A stretch of DNA of 5,822 nt from Clostridia bacterium (GCA_017625185.1 JAGALN010000170.1:1-5822), one strand, 5' to 3'; shown: positions 1 through 5,710, counted from the stretch's first letter. The notes: a model not told the origin generated them from the letters alone. Numbers and translations are program-made.

Positions 1-363
1 AAGAATAAAAATAAGAATTTCGTTGTTCGTTCTGCCGGCTTGTTTGCAGATGAACGACCGGTTTCCGGTAATGCGAAAGCTGTCATGGATGAACTTGGCA
101 TTGATATTTCCAAGCATTACTCTCAGCAAATCACGCGGGAGATGGTGGAGGAGGCTGATTTGATTCTGACCATGACGGAAAGTCATGCAAATATGCTTCT
201 TGCGGTATTCCCAGATGTAGCAGATAAAATTTGTACCCTTGCCGGATGGGCAGAAACAGAGGGGGAAGTTCAGGACCCTTACGGAGGAACCATGGAAGAT
301 TACCGCAATTGCCGAAACCAACTGGAAAAGCTGATTGAGAGAGGATGCCAAAACAATCTATGA
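1..363 (+). CDS. Low-molecular-weight protein phosphatase (YwlE/LMW-PTP family), 3' part only
   Basis: The frame is open from the first base of the window, so this is the C-terminal ~120 residues of a protein usually about 150 long; the start and the N-terminal CX5R phosphate-binding loop lie upstream. The family is recognised from the VRSAGLFA strand near the beginning, the NAKAVMDELGIDISKHYSQQ segment, EEADLILTMTESH, and the C-terminal DPYGG loop (around base 275) carrying the general-acid aspartate. The DPYGG...YRNCRNQLEKLI ending resembles Bacillus YwlE, a protein-arginine phosphatase, as much as true tyrosine phosphatases. The P-loop residue that separates the two (Thr in YwlE) is not visible, so the substrate is undecided. 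The protein should be cytoplasmic. A TTG at 40 is an internal codon, not the start. The stop codon overlaps the probable rimI start as ATGA, implying translational coupling. Confidence 0.9.
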   Translation, partial: KNKNKNFVVRSAGLFADERPVSGNAKAVMDELGIDISKHYSQQITREMVEEADLILTMTESHANMLLAVFPDVADKICTLAGWAETEGEVQDPYGGTMEDYRNCRNQLEKLIERGCQNNL

Positions 364-818
364 TTTTCATTGAATTATTGAAAGAATCAGATATAGATGA
401 AATTCTTAAGTTGGAGGAACTTTGTTTTCCAGAAGACCCTTGGAGTCGGTTGTCCTTTGAAAAGGAATTGGACAATCCTTTGTCAGTTTTCTTTGTTGCA
501 AGGGATGAGGAAACGGGAAAGATGATAGGATATGGCGGTATCTGGCTAATGTACGATATTGCCGATATTACCAATATCGCAGTTCATCCTGATTACCGAC
601 AAGAGGGCATTGGCAGAGAACTTTTGCAACTTTTGGTGCGGATTGCCGAAGAAAAGAAAATGACAGCAATTACCTTGGAGGTTCGGGAGAGTAACCTGCC
701 GGCACAAAAACTATATGAGTCTGCCGGGTTTATCCATTGCGGAACCAGAAAACGATATTATCAGGGAATAGAAGATGCCAAGATTATGACCTTAGAACTC
801 AAACCCACGGAGGAATAG
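360..818 (+). CDS. rimI: Ribosomal-protein-alanine N-acetyltransferase RimI (GNAT family)
   Basis: This is a 152-residue GNAT acetyltransferase, expected to transfer acetyl from acetyl-CoA to a protein N-terminus (S18 in E. coli; the clostridial target is not shown). The whole fold is present: an N-terminal part with LEELCFPEDPWS (residues 18-29), the acetyl-CoA pyrophosphate loop RQEGIG (80-85), LEVRESN (106-112) with the Glu expected to be catalytic, and LYESAGF (118-124) with the conserved Tyr. The RimI-typical ending KRYYQGIEDAKIM (131-143) separates it from generic GNATs. I chose ATG 360 because it overlaps the upstream stop as ATGA and gives the usual N-terminus and length. An in-frame ATG at 345 would add five residues, but it abuts GAGAGG with no spacing. 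tsaD follows three bases after the stop, the usual rimI-tsaD pairing. Confidence 0.93.
   Translation: MIFIELLKESDIDEILKLEELCFPEDPWSRLSFEKELDNPLSVFFVARDEETGKMIGYGGIWLMYDIADITNIAVHPDYRQEGIGRELLQLLVRIAEEKKMTAITLEVRESNLPAQKLYESAGFIHCGTRKRYYQGIEDAKIMTLELKPTEE
809..813 (+). promoter_or_regulatory. Ribosome binding site of tsaD
   Basis: GGAGG lies eight bases before ATG 822 and falls inside the last codons of rimI. It fixes the tsaD start and shows that the two genes are read from one message. Confidence 0.8.
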
Positions 819-821
819 AGA

Positions 822-1829
822 ATGAGGATTTTAGCCATTGAGAGCTCCTGCGACGAAACAGCAGCAGCGGTTATTGAGGATGGAACAAAAGTTCTTTCTA
901 ATATCATTAATACTCAAATTGAACTTCATAAATTGTATGGCGGTGTTGTCCCGGAAATTGCATCCCGGAAGCATATTGAAAATGTAAGCGTTGTTGTGGA
1001 TAAAGCGTTGGAGGAGAGCGGTTTTACTTTATCCGAGATGGATGCTGTGGCGGTAACCTATGGGCCCGGCTTGGTAGGGGCACTACTGGTTGGTGTTTCT
1101 ACTGCGAAAGGACTTGCTTTTGCAGGGAAAAAGCCACTGATTCCGGTTCATCATATCAAGGGGCACATCTGTGCCAATTATATCGAAAACCCGGAGTTTA
1201 AACCGCCTTTTCTCTGTCTTGTTGCCTCGGGCGGACATAGCCATCTTGTTTTGGCAGAGGATTATGATACCTATCGGGTTCTTGCAAGAACAAGGGATGA
1301 TGCAGCGGGAGAAGCCTTTGACAAGGTGTCTAGGGTTTTGGGGTTGGGGTATCCAGGAGGTCCTGCCATCCAAAAGGCGGCAGAACGGGGTGATTCCAAT
1401 GCCATTCACTTTCCTCGGGTTAATATGGGGGAAAGCGGTCTTGACTTTAGTTTCAGTGGTGTCAAGACTGCAGTTTTGAATTATCTTCACAATGCGGAAC
1501 AAAAGGGTGAAGAAATCAATGCTGCCGATGTGGCGGCGTCCTTTCAGGAAGCGGTGGTTGATGTTCTTTCAGAGCATTTGATTGCATGCGCCAAGAAATG
1601 TGGTGTCAAACAGATTGCTCTTGCCGGCGGAGTTGCAGCAAACCTGCCCCTCCGGGCGCGGATTGAAAAGCGAGCCAAGGAAGAAGGGTTCTTTTTCCAG
1701 TACCCGAGATTATCGTTGTGTACCGACAACGCAGCCATGATAGGATGTGCGGCATATTATGCCTATCAAAACGGTAAGATTGCCGATATGTCCTTAAATG
1801 CAGTTCCTAACTTATCCTTGGAGGAATAA
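822..1829 (+). CDS. tsaD: tRNA N6-adenosine threonylcarbamoyltransferase TsaD (Kae1/Gcp/YgjD)
   Basis: TsaD transfers the threonylcarbamoyl group from TC-AMP to A37 of ANN-decoding tRNAs, making t6A, with TsaB and TsaE as partners. The 335 residues match the usual full length. The protein opens with [14 protein letters not shown] (4-17), the ASKHA-fold nucleotide-binding strand. The metal-binding HxxxH is H111/H115 in VHHIKGHI, and the third ligand is D302 in LCTDNAAM. Further signatures are [13 protein letters not shown] (79-91), ASGGHSHL (135-142), [11 protein letters not shown] (159-169), [10 protein letters not shown] (208-217) and AGGVAAN (268-274). No expected residue is missing. It is the last gene of the operon and is followed at once by a strong terminator. 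No tsaB or tsaE is seen in the window; they must be further upstream or elsewhere, because bacterial TsaD needs them. Confidence 0.98.
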   Translation: MRILAIESSCDETAAAVIEDGTKVLSNIINTQIELHKLYGGVVPEIASRKHIENVSVVVDKALEESGFTLSEMDAVAVTYGPGLVGALLVGVSTAKGLAFAGKKPLIPVHHIKGHICANYIENPEFKPPFLCLVASGGHSHLVLAEDYDTYRVLARTRDDAAGEAFDKVSRVLGLGYPGGPAIQKAAERGDSNAIHFPRVNMGESGLDFSFSGVKTAVLNYLHNAEQKGEEINAADVAASFQEAVVDVLSEHLIACAKKCGVKQIALAGGVAANLPLRARIEKRAKEEGFFFQYPRLSLCTDNAAMIGCAAYYAYQNGKIADMSLNAVPNLSLEE

Positions 1830-1832
1830 GAA

Positions 1833-1860
1833 AAAAGGCACAGTAAAAACTGTGCCTTTT
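1833..1860. terminator. Bidirectional intrinsic terminator between tsaD and rpsT
   Basis: GGCACAG (1837-1843) pairs with CTGTGCC (1850-1856) around the loop TAAAAA. The stem is flanked by A4-6 on the left and T4 on the right, so each strand reads GC stem then U-run. It lies four bases after the tsaD stop, and about 40 bases past the rpsT stop on the other strand, serving both convergent genes. Confidence 0.9.
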
Positions 1861-1890
1861 GTGTTGTAGAATTTTAAACCTTGATATTTG

Positions 1891-1909
1891 ACTGCATCAG
1901 TTATGCAGT
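1891..1909 (-). other. Hairpin spanning the rpsT stop codon
   Basis: ACTGCAT (1891-1897) pairs perfectly with ATGCAGT (1903-1909) around a five-base loop. In the rpsT mRNA the TAA stop codon (1903-1901) straddles the boundary between the 5' arm and the loop. The structure sits upstream of the main terminator and is not followed by a strong U-run on the - strand. It could protect the 3' end or be chance; no function is shown. Confidence 0.45.
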
Positions 1910-2161
1910 TTTGTTCAATTTTGCAGCATACTGACTCTTTCTGCGGGCAGCAGTATTCTTGTGCAGGATACCCTTAGCCACAGCCTGATCAGTCTTCTTA
2001 ACAACAAAATTATATGCTTCAGAGGCTGCTGCCTTACCCTCTTTCAGAGAGGCCTCAAACTTCTTAATAGCAGTTTTGAGCTGAGACTTAATCATTTGAT
2101 TCTGAAGAGTTTTCTTCTTGATTACTTTAACTCTTTTCTTCGCAGATTTAATGTTAGGCAT
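1901..2161 (-). CDS. rpsT: 30S ribosomal protein S20
   Basis: S20 is a primary-binding protein of the small subunit that contacts the 5' domain and helix 44 of 16S rRNA. The 86 residues match the family length. The start MPNIKSAKKRVKV (1-13), very high Lys/Ala content, all-helical character and the C-terminal HKNTAARRKSQYAAKL (67-82) are diagnostic. The start ATG has a perfect GGAGGTG site (2173-2167) at five-base spacing. The gene is monocistronic, with its own promoter (2253-2281), a structured leader of about 85 bases and the shared terminator at 1833-1860. In many Firmicutes rpsT neighbours gpr or lepA; here tsaD converges on it. Confidence 0.98.
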   Translation of the reverse strand: MPNIKSAKKRVKVIKKKTLQNQMIKSQLKTAIKKFEASLKEGKAAASEAYNFVVKKTDQAVAKGILHKNTAARRKSQYAAKLNKTA

Positions 2162-2166
2162 GAATT

Positions 2167-2173
2167 CACCTCC
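2167..2173 (-). promoter_or_regulatory. Ribosome binding site of rpsT
   Basis: On the - strand GGAGGTG stands five bases before the ATG, a near-complete anti-SD match, as expected for a highly translated ribosomal protein gene. Confidence 0.85.
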
Positions 2174-2193
2174 AAACCATCAATTTTGATCTA

Positions 2194-2234
2194 TGCAGAA
2201 ACTGCACGGTAGAAAACAACCTAAAATGGTTGTT
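2194..2234 (-). promoter_or_regulatory. Two hairpins in the rpsT mRNA leader
   Basis: Reading the transcript, the first hairpin is AACAACC (2234-2228), loop ATTTTA, GGTTGTT (2221-2215), seven perfect pairs followed by TTCT. The second is TGCAG (2206-2202), loop TTT, CTGCA (2198-2194), about 20 bases upstream of the ribosome binding site. The first could be a weak attenuator or a terminator for read-through from the UPF0210 gene. S20 represses its own synthesis in E. coli, so a regulatory leader is plausible, but these hairpins match no leader family that I recognise. Confidence 0.4.
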
Positions 2235-2252
2235 CTCATATCAATCTTCCCT

Positions 2253-2281
2253 ATTTTACCATGCTTTTTTCAAAAATGCAA
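2253..2281 (-). promoter_or_regulatory. rpsT promoter (SigA type, extended -10)
   Basis: On the - strand: -35 TTGCAT (2281-2276), a 17-base spacer, then -10 TAAAAT (2258-2253) preceded by TGG, an extended -10 element. Transcription should start near 2246. Long A- and T-tracts at 2282-2310, just upstream of the -35, look like an UP element, in keeping with a strong ribosomal-protein promoter. These tracts also form a weak A/T-only palindrome at 2283-2300. Confidence 0.72.
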
Positions 2282-2325
2282 GTGTTTTTTGAAAAAAACA
2301 TATTTTTTTATTGTTACAAGAAAAA

Positions 2326-3690
2326 TTAGTTCCGTAAACTGTGAAGCGGCGCGGGAATTCTGCCGCCCCGGGCAATGAATTCTTCGCTGGAATAGGGATG
2401 AACCGGCATAACCGGAGCCTCTCCCAGAAGTCCACCAAAGGAGACACTATCGCCAACTGTTTTTCCAATTGCAGGAATAATGCGGACGGCAGTTGTCTTT
2501 TGGTTCACAACACCGATTGCCATTTCGTCGGCAATAATGGCAGAAATGGTGGATGCAGAAGTGTCGCCGGGAACGGCAATCATATCAAGCCCCACCGAGC
2601 AAACACAGGTCATCGCTTCCAGTTTATCCAGTTGAAGTGCACCGCATTCTGCTGCGGCAATCATGCCGGCATCCTCGCTGACGGGGATGAATGCACCGCT
2701 GAGACCGCCTACCGAACTGGATGCCATGACACCGCCCTTTTTGACAGCGTCATTTAAAAGAGCAAGAGCGGCTGTGGTGCCATGGGTTCCGCACTTTTCA
2801 AGACCCATTTCTTCCAGAATATAAGCAACGCTATCTCCAACGGCAGGGGTAGGAGCAAGAGAAAGGTCCACAATTCCAAAGGGGACTCGCAAACGCCTGG
2901 ATGCTTCTTGGGCCACCAATTGTCCCATACGGGTGATTTTGAATGCAGTCTTCTTGATGGTTTCAGCTAAAATAGCAAAGTCTTTTCCTTTGATTTCTTC
3001 CAATGCCGCTTTCACAACACCCGGGCCGCTGACCCCAACATTGATGACGCAATCGCCTTCGCCGACGCCGTGAAAAGCACCAGCCATAAAGGGGTTATCT
3101 TCTACCGGATTGGCAAAGACAACAAATTTGGCACAACCCATCGAGTTGTTGTCGGCAGAAAGATTGGCGGTTTTGGTAATGATTTCACCCATTTGACGGA
3201 CAGCATCCATATTGATTCCGGCTTTGGTGGAAGCAACACCGACCGAAGAGCAAACAAAGTCGGTGGAGCAGAGTGCCTCGGGAATGGAGCGAATCAGGTT
3301 TTCATCGCCTTTTGCATAGCCTTTTTGTACCAAAGCGGAGTAGCCGCCAATGAAATTTACTCCGGTTTCTTTGGCTGCTTTGTCAAGAGTCTTGGCAAAG
3401 GGAACATAGTCGCAGGTATTGCTGGCGGCTGCCACTAGAGAAATGGGAGTTACTGAAATTCGCTTATTAATAATGGGAATCCCGTAGCAACGACTGATAT
3501 CTTCACCGGTCTTGACCAAATCTTTGGCATATCTGGTAATTTTGTCATAAATTTTTTGGCAGGCAGCCTTGGGGTCGCTGTCGGCACAATCCAAAAGGGA
3601 AATCCCCATGGTAATGGTTCGGATATCCAGATGCTCATCCCGAATCATTTGGATTGTTTCTACAATTTCATTAGGATTAATTGTAAGCAT
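2326..3690 (-). CDS. UPF0210 (DUF711, 'PFL family') protein
   Basis: This 454-residue protein is full length for UPF0210, a family of about 450 residues with a pyruvate-formate-lyase-like barrel fold but no established reaction. Family features visible are [13 protein letters not shown] (23-35), [11 protein letters not shown] (75-85), [12 protein letters not shown] (113-124), [16 protein letters not shown] (186-201), [10 protein letters not shown] (216-225), the glycine-rich [17 protein letters not shown] (304-320), [16 protein letters not shown] (325-340) and the C-terminal [14 protein letters not shown] (441-454). There are twelve cysteines, including C362/C364 (CVCSVG). No glycyl-radical motif (RVxGY/F) occurs near the C-terminus, so it should not be called a formate lyase. 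The start follows GGAAAGGA (3708-3701) at ten-base spacing, 30 bases after the ACT gene, with which it is almost always paired. It is probably cytoplasmic; I see no signal peptide or membrane segment. Confidence 0.95.
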   Translation of the reverse strand: MLTINPNEIVETIQMIRDEHLDIRTITMGISLLDCADSDPKAACQKIYDKITRYAKDLVKTGEDISRCYGIPIINKRISVTPISLVAAASNTCDYVPFAKTLDKAAKETGVNFIGGYSALVQKGYAKGDENLIRSIPEALCSTDFVCSSVGVASTKAGINMDAVRQMGEIITKTANLSADNNSMGCAKFVVFANPVEDNPFMAGAFHGVGEGDCVINVGVSGPGVVKAALEEIKGKDFAILAETIKKTAFKITRMGQLVAQEASRRLRVPFGIVDLSLAPTPAVGDSVAYILEEMGLEKCGTHGTTAALALLNDAVKKGGVMASSSVGGLSGAFIPVSEDAGMIAAAECGALQLDKLEAMTCVCSVGLDMIAVPGDTSASTISAIIADEMAIGVVNQKTTAVRIIPAIGKTVGDSVSFGGLLGEAPVMPVHPYSSEEFIARGGRIPAPLHSLRN

Positions 3691-3720
3691 AGGTCCAGTG
3701 TCCTTTCCAGAAAAATAAAA

Positions 3721-3990
3721 CTAAATGCGGTGCATGGAATTGAAAATATCCTCATGTTGAATCCGGATTTCCACCCCCAACTCGGTGCCCAATGCCTTCA
3801 GGGATTCAGAAAGGTCAGCCAGCTCCATTTTACTGTTTTCGATATCAACCAGCATTACCATGGTGAAAATGCCACGGACAATAGTCTGGGTTATGTCCAG
3901 AATATTTACTTTATTGTTTGCGAGCAGTGTGCTTGTGCCGGCAATAATGCCCGGCTTGTCGCTGCCCATAACGGTTACTACAGCACGCAT
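3721..3990 (-). CDS. ACT-domain protein, UPF0237 family
   Basis: An 89-residue protein that is essentially one ACT domain plus a short tail. ACT domains bind amino acids or similar small ligands at dimer interfaces. The first strand and loop AVVTVMGSDKPGIIAG (3-18), with the DKPG motif (11-14), and the following helix and strand TLLANNKVNILDITQT (21-36) are typical of the GcvR-like UPF0237 group. MVMLVDI (44-50) is the next beta strand. There is no attached enzyme domain, so it probably acts in trans, most simply as a regulatory partner of the UPF0210 protein encoded 30 bases downstream; that partnership is inferred from conserved pairing. The start is set by AAAGGAGA (4004-3997) at six-base spacing. 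It is the first gene of the operon, driven by the promoter at 4038-4066. Confidence 0.95.
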   Translation of the reverse strand: MRAVVTVMGSDKPGIIAGTSTLLANNKVNILDITQTIVRGIFTMVMLVDIENSKMELADLSESLKALGTELGVEIRIQHEDIFNSMHRI

Positions 3991-4037
3991 ATCGGTTCTC
4001 CTTTTTGTTTGAAGTCTGCTTGTTAAAAAGCCTGCTT

Positions 4038-4066
4038 ATTATAACAAAACCTGCCTGCTATGTCAA
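4038..4066 (-). promoter_or_regulatory. Consensus SigA promoter of the UPF0237-UPF0210 operon
   Basis: On the - strand TTGACA (4066-4061) is followed, after exactly 17 bases, by TATAAT (4043-4038), matching both consensus boxes at every position. The start should fall near 4031, giving a leader of about 40 bases. The -35 box lies in the loop of the upstream gene's terminator hairpin, and the spacer contains the hairpin's 3' arm. Confidence 0.85.
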
Positions 4067-4085
4067 CACAAACAGGCAGGTTTTG
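4045..4085 (-). terminator. Intrinsic terminator of the mutarotase-like gene, overlapping the next promoter
   Basis: CAAAACCTGCCTG (4045-4057) and CAGGCAGGTTTTG (4073-4085) form a perfect 13-bp inverted repeat with a 15-base loop. It lies 11 bases beyond the TAA of the gene ending at 4097. On the - strand the 3' arm ends in TTTTG and is followed by TTAT, so the U-run is partly inside the stem. The large loop is unusual for a terminator and is explained by the -35 box it carries. Confidence 0.75.
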
Positions 4086-4096
4086 AAAAAAATTCT

Positions 4097-5035
4097 TTAA
4101 TCAACATAGGGTGCCATGGCGGTAGCAATGGCGCCTTCGTCGTTACCGGGATAAGGCATGTCGGGTACCAGTTCCCAGCTCTCGTGATGAATAATAGCTT
4201 CGTCCGGTTCAATAACCTTATATTCACCAATGGATTCCATTTCAATGAATGCACCGCAGTTGTAGGATTCAAAGTTCATACCATCATCTGGATACTCAGC
4301 ATCCGGTAGCACATCAAACTTCTTTATAAGGGCATCACCGTTATTGAAGTAAGCAGCCCAACCGTGTTGACTGTCAATGCCAAACTTAAAGGGGGTCGCC
4401 GCTGTCGGGTCTTGGGTTAGAATGATGTATTTGTCGCCCCATGTAACACGGGGATCATTCATTTTTGCATAGTCCCAGAGAGCAATTTTACGGTTATGTA
4501 AAAGTCTGGTAGGACGATCAGGCATTGGAATGATTTCTATGCCACCGGGAGCAAGAACAGTCAGTGCCCAGGGGGCAAACTTCTGGGGCCATGCACCAAT
4601 GTTTGTGATTTTGTGATAGACATCCACCTTGTTTTCTGTTTCAGACATCACAATCTTGATTTCCAATTGTTGTTGTGTCCATTTTTGCGGAGGAGGAGTC
4701 AGGGTCAGGAAACCATCTTCAAAGGTGTAGGAAACGGGTTCATTGTCGGGATAATAAGTGCGGGGGAGTGCCTCAGGACTTGTCCAGAGACGATGTCCAC
4801 CATAGTTGTAGAATACACCGGCATCTTTACCGAATTTCTCAACAAAAAGTGCAGCGTCTTTTTGTTGATTGATAGAGAAATCTCCGTCCTCCAGCATAAA
4901 GTTTTCGCCGCCTTCTTTGGCAAACCGAATAATTCTGGGACCAAAGTCCAAGGTGGCAAAGAGCTGGATTTTGCCATTGGTCATGGAAAGACATCGACCA
5001 AATGTTTTGTAGGTTACTTCTTCAATTTTTATCAT
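4097..5035 (-). CDS. Galactose-mutarotase-like (DUF4380-like) protein, function unknown
   Basis: A 312-residue protein with the look of the aldose-1-epimerase/carbohydrate-binding beta-sandwich superfamily, closest in my judgement to the DUF4380 type rather than to GalM. Support: LFATLDFGPRIIRFAKEG (25-42), like the early 'GARI' strand of the fold; YNYGGHRLWTSPE (76-88); YHKITNIGAWPQKFAPWALTVLAPGG (140-165), like the 'HxxxNxG' strand; FGIDSQHGWAAYF (218-230); and the C-terminal NFESYNCGAFIEMESIG (254-270) followed by HHESWEL (283-289). H81, H142 and E264 or E266 are candidate active-site residues, by analogy only. There is no signal peptide, so it is cytoplasmic. ATG 5035 is chosen because GAGGTG (5047-5042) lies six bases before it; an in-frame GTG at 5044 is part of that site. 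No sugar-catabolic gene is adjacent, so the substrate cannot be inferred. Confidence 0.72.
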   Translation of the reverse strand: MIKIEEVTYKTFGRCLSMTNGKIQLFATLDFGPRIIRFAKEGGENFMLEDGDFSINQQKDAALFVEKFGKDAGVFYNYGGHRLWTSPEALPRTYYPDNEPVSYTFEDGFLTLTPPPQKWTQQQLEIKIVMSETENKVDVYHKITNIGAWPQKFAPWALTVLAPGGIEIIPMPDRPTRLLHNRKIALWDYAKMNDPRVTWGDKYIILTQDPTAATPFKFGIDSQHGWAAYFNNGDALIKKFDVLPDAEYPDDGMNFESYNCGAFIEMESIGEYKVIEPDEAIIHHESWELVPDMPYPGNDEGAIATAMAPYVD

Positions 5036-5041
5036 AGGAAA

Positions 5042-5048
5042 CACCTCT
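5042..5048 (-). promoter_or_regulatory. Ribosome binding site deciding the start of the mutarotase-like gene
   Basis: AGAGGTG on the - strand stands six bases before ATG 5035. The GTG within it is in frame and would add three residues, but it would have no binding site of its own. Confidence 0.7.
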
Positions 5049-5064
5049 TTTTAAAATGTTTATC

Positions 5065-5092
5065 AAAAGGAGATGCAGTGTGAACTGCATCT
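5065..5092 (-). terminator. Probable terminator downstream of hpf
   Basis: AGATGCAGT (5071-5079) pairs with ACTGCATCT (5084-5092), nine perfect pairs around a four-base loop. On the - strand it is followed by CC and TTTT (5068-5065). It begins 15 bases after the hpf stop. The U-run is short and offset by two bases, so some read-through into the mutarotase-like gene is likely; no good separate promoter is seen in the gap. Confidence 0.65.
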
Positions 5093-5106
5093 TCTGATTT
5101 TATCAA

Positions 5107-5643
5107 TTATTGATCTAACTCGATTAAGGAATAGTTTCCATCTTTTCGTCTATAGACCACATTGACCGCCATGGTATCAGGATGATTGAAGATAAAGAAG
5201 TCGTGTCCCAGCATATTCATTTGTAAGATGGCTTCCTCAACCATCATCGGTTTGCGCGGAATGCGCTTTATCTTGATGATCTTGAATTCATCTTCTTCAG
5301 AAACTGAAGCAGAATTCCCGAAATCTAAATCATAGTGCACCAGACTATCGTCCCGAAGCCGTTTTGCTAACTTGGTTTTATTTTTCCGGATTTGACGGTC
5401 AATAGAGGTTAAGCAGTCATCAGCAGCGGTTATTAAATCGCTATTTTGAGATTCTGCACGGATGATAAAACCTTTATAGGGGAAGGTGATTTCTACCCCC
5501 ATTTCATCACGCTGCATGGAAACAAGAATGCGACATTCGGTGTCATCGTCAAAGAATTTTCCTAGCTTTCTTACTTTCGAAAGCAGTTTTTCTTTGCTGG
5601 ATTCAGCCAATTCAACCTTTTTACAGATAATGTTGTAAGTCAT
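5107..5643 (-). CDS. hpf: Ribosome hibernation promoting factor, long form
   Basis: Long HPF binds the decoding centre of the 30S subunit and joins two 70S ribosomes into inactive 100S dimers in stationary phase. The 178 residues comprise an S30AE/RaiA-type N-terminal domain (about 1-100; beta strands around ECRILVSM and VEITFPYKGFIIRAES, then the helix DDCLTSIDRQIRKNKTK), an acidic linker (about 105-120) and the C-terminal dimerisation domain (121-178) with KPMMVEEAILQMNMLGHDFF (131-150) and NVVYRRKDGNYSLIE (161-175). The C-terminal domain separates it from short HPF and YfiA. ATG 5643 is chosen because GGAGGTA (5655-5649) precedes it by five bases and the family normally begins at this point. 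Its own promoter is at 5711-5739. secA, often its neighbour in Firmicutes, is not downstream here. Confidence 0.96.
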   Translation of the reverse strand: MTYNIICKKVELAESSKEKLLSKVRKLGKFFDDDTECRILVSMQRDEMGVEITFPYKGFIIRAESQNSDLITAADDCLTSIDRQIRKNKTKLAKRLRDDSLVHYDLDFGNSASVSEEDEFKIIKIKRIPRKPMMVEEAILQMNMLGHDFFIFNHPDTMAVNVVYRRKDGNYSLIELDQ

Positions 5644-5648
5644 AGGGG

Positions 5649-5655
5649 TACCTCC
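5649..5655 (-). promoter_or_regulatory. Ribosome binding site deciding the hpf start
   Basis: GGAGGTA on the - strand, five bases before ATG 5643. The longer in-frame start at 5697 would add 18 residues, but it lies only a few bases from the predicted transcription start, too close to have its own binding site on the message. Confidence 0.8.
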
Positions 5656-5710
5656 AATCGTATTGTTGTTAGATGTAATGCCAACAGAAAAAGACATTTC
5701 ATCCTTCTTT

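Noticed and set aside
131..574. Long antisense open frame opposite the phosphatase and rimI
   Set aside because: Low-complexity, proline/serine-rich translation with no family resemblance. Both genes beneath it are clear on the + strand, so it is a shadow.
1083..1502. Antisense open frame inside tsaD, plus other overlapping frames on either strand within tsaD, the UPF0210 gene and the mutarotase-like gene
   Set aside because: They lie wholly within well-recognised conserved genes and show no recognisable protein or ribosome binding site.
2326..3690. Glycyl-radical enzyme (formate lyase) activity suggested by the 'PFL family' name
   Set aside because: No RVxGY/F-type glycyl-radical motif occurs near the C-terminus and no activase gene is nearby; the name reflects fold similarity only.
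5036..5106. A separate promoter for the mutarotase-like gene (for example TAAAAT in the TTGATAAAAT stretch near 5100)
   Set aside because: No acceptable -35 box at 16-18 bases; read-through from hpf explains expression equally well.
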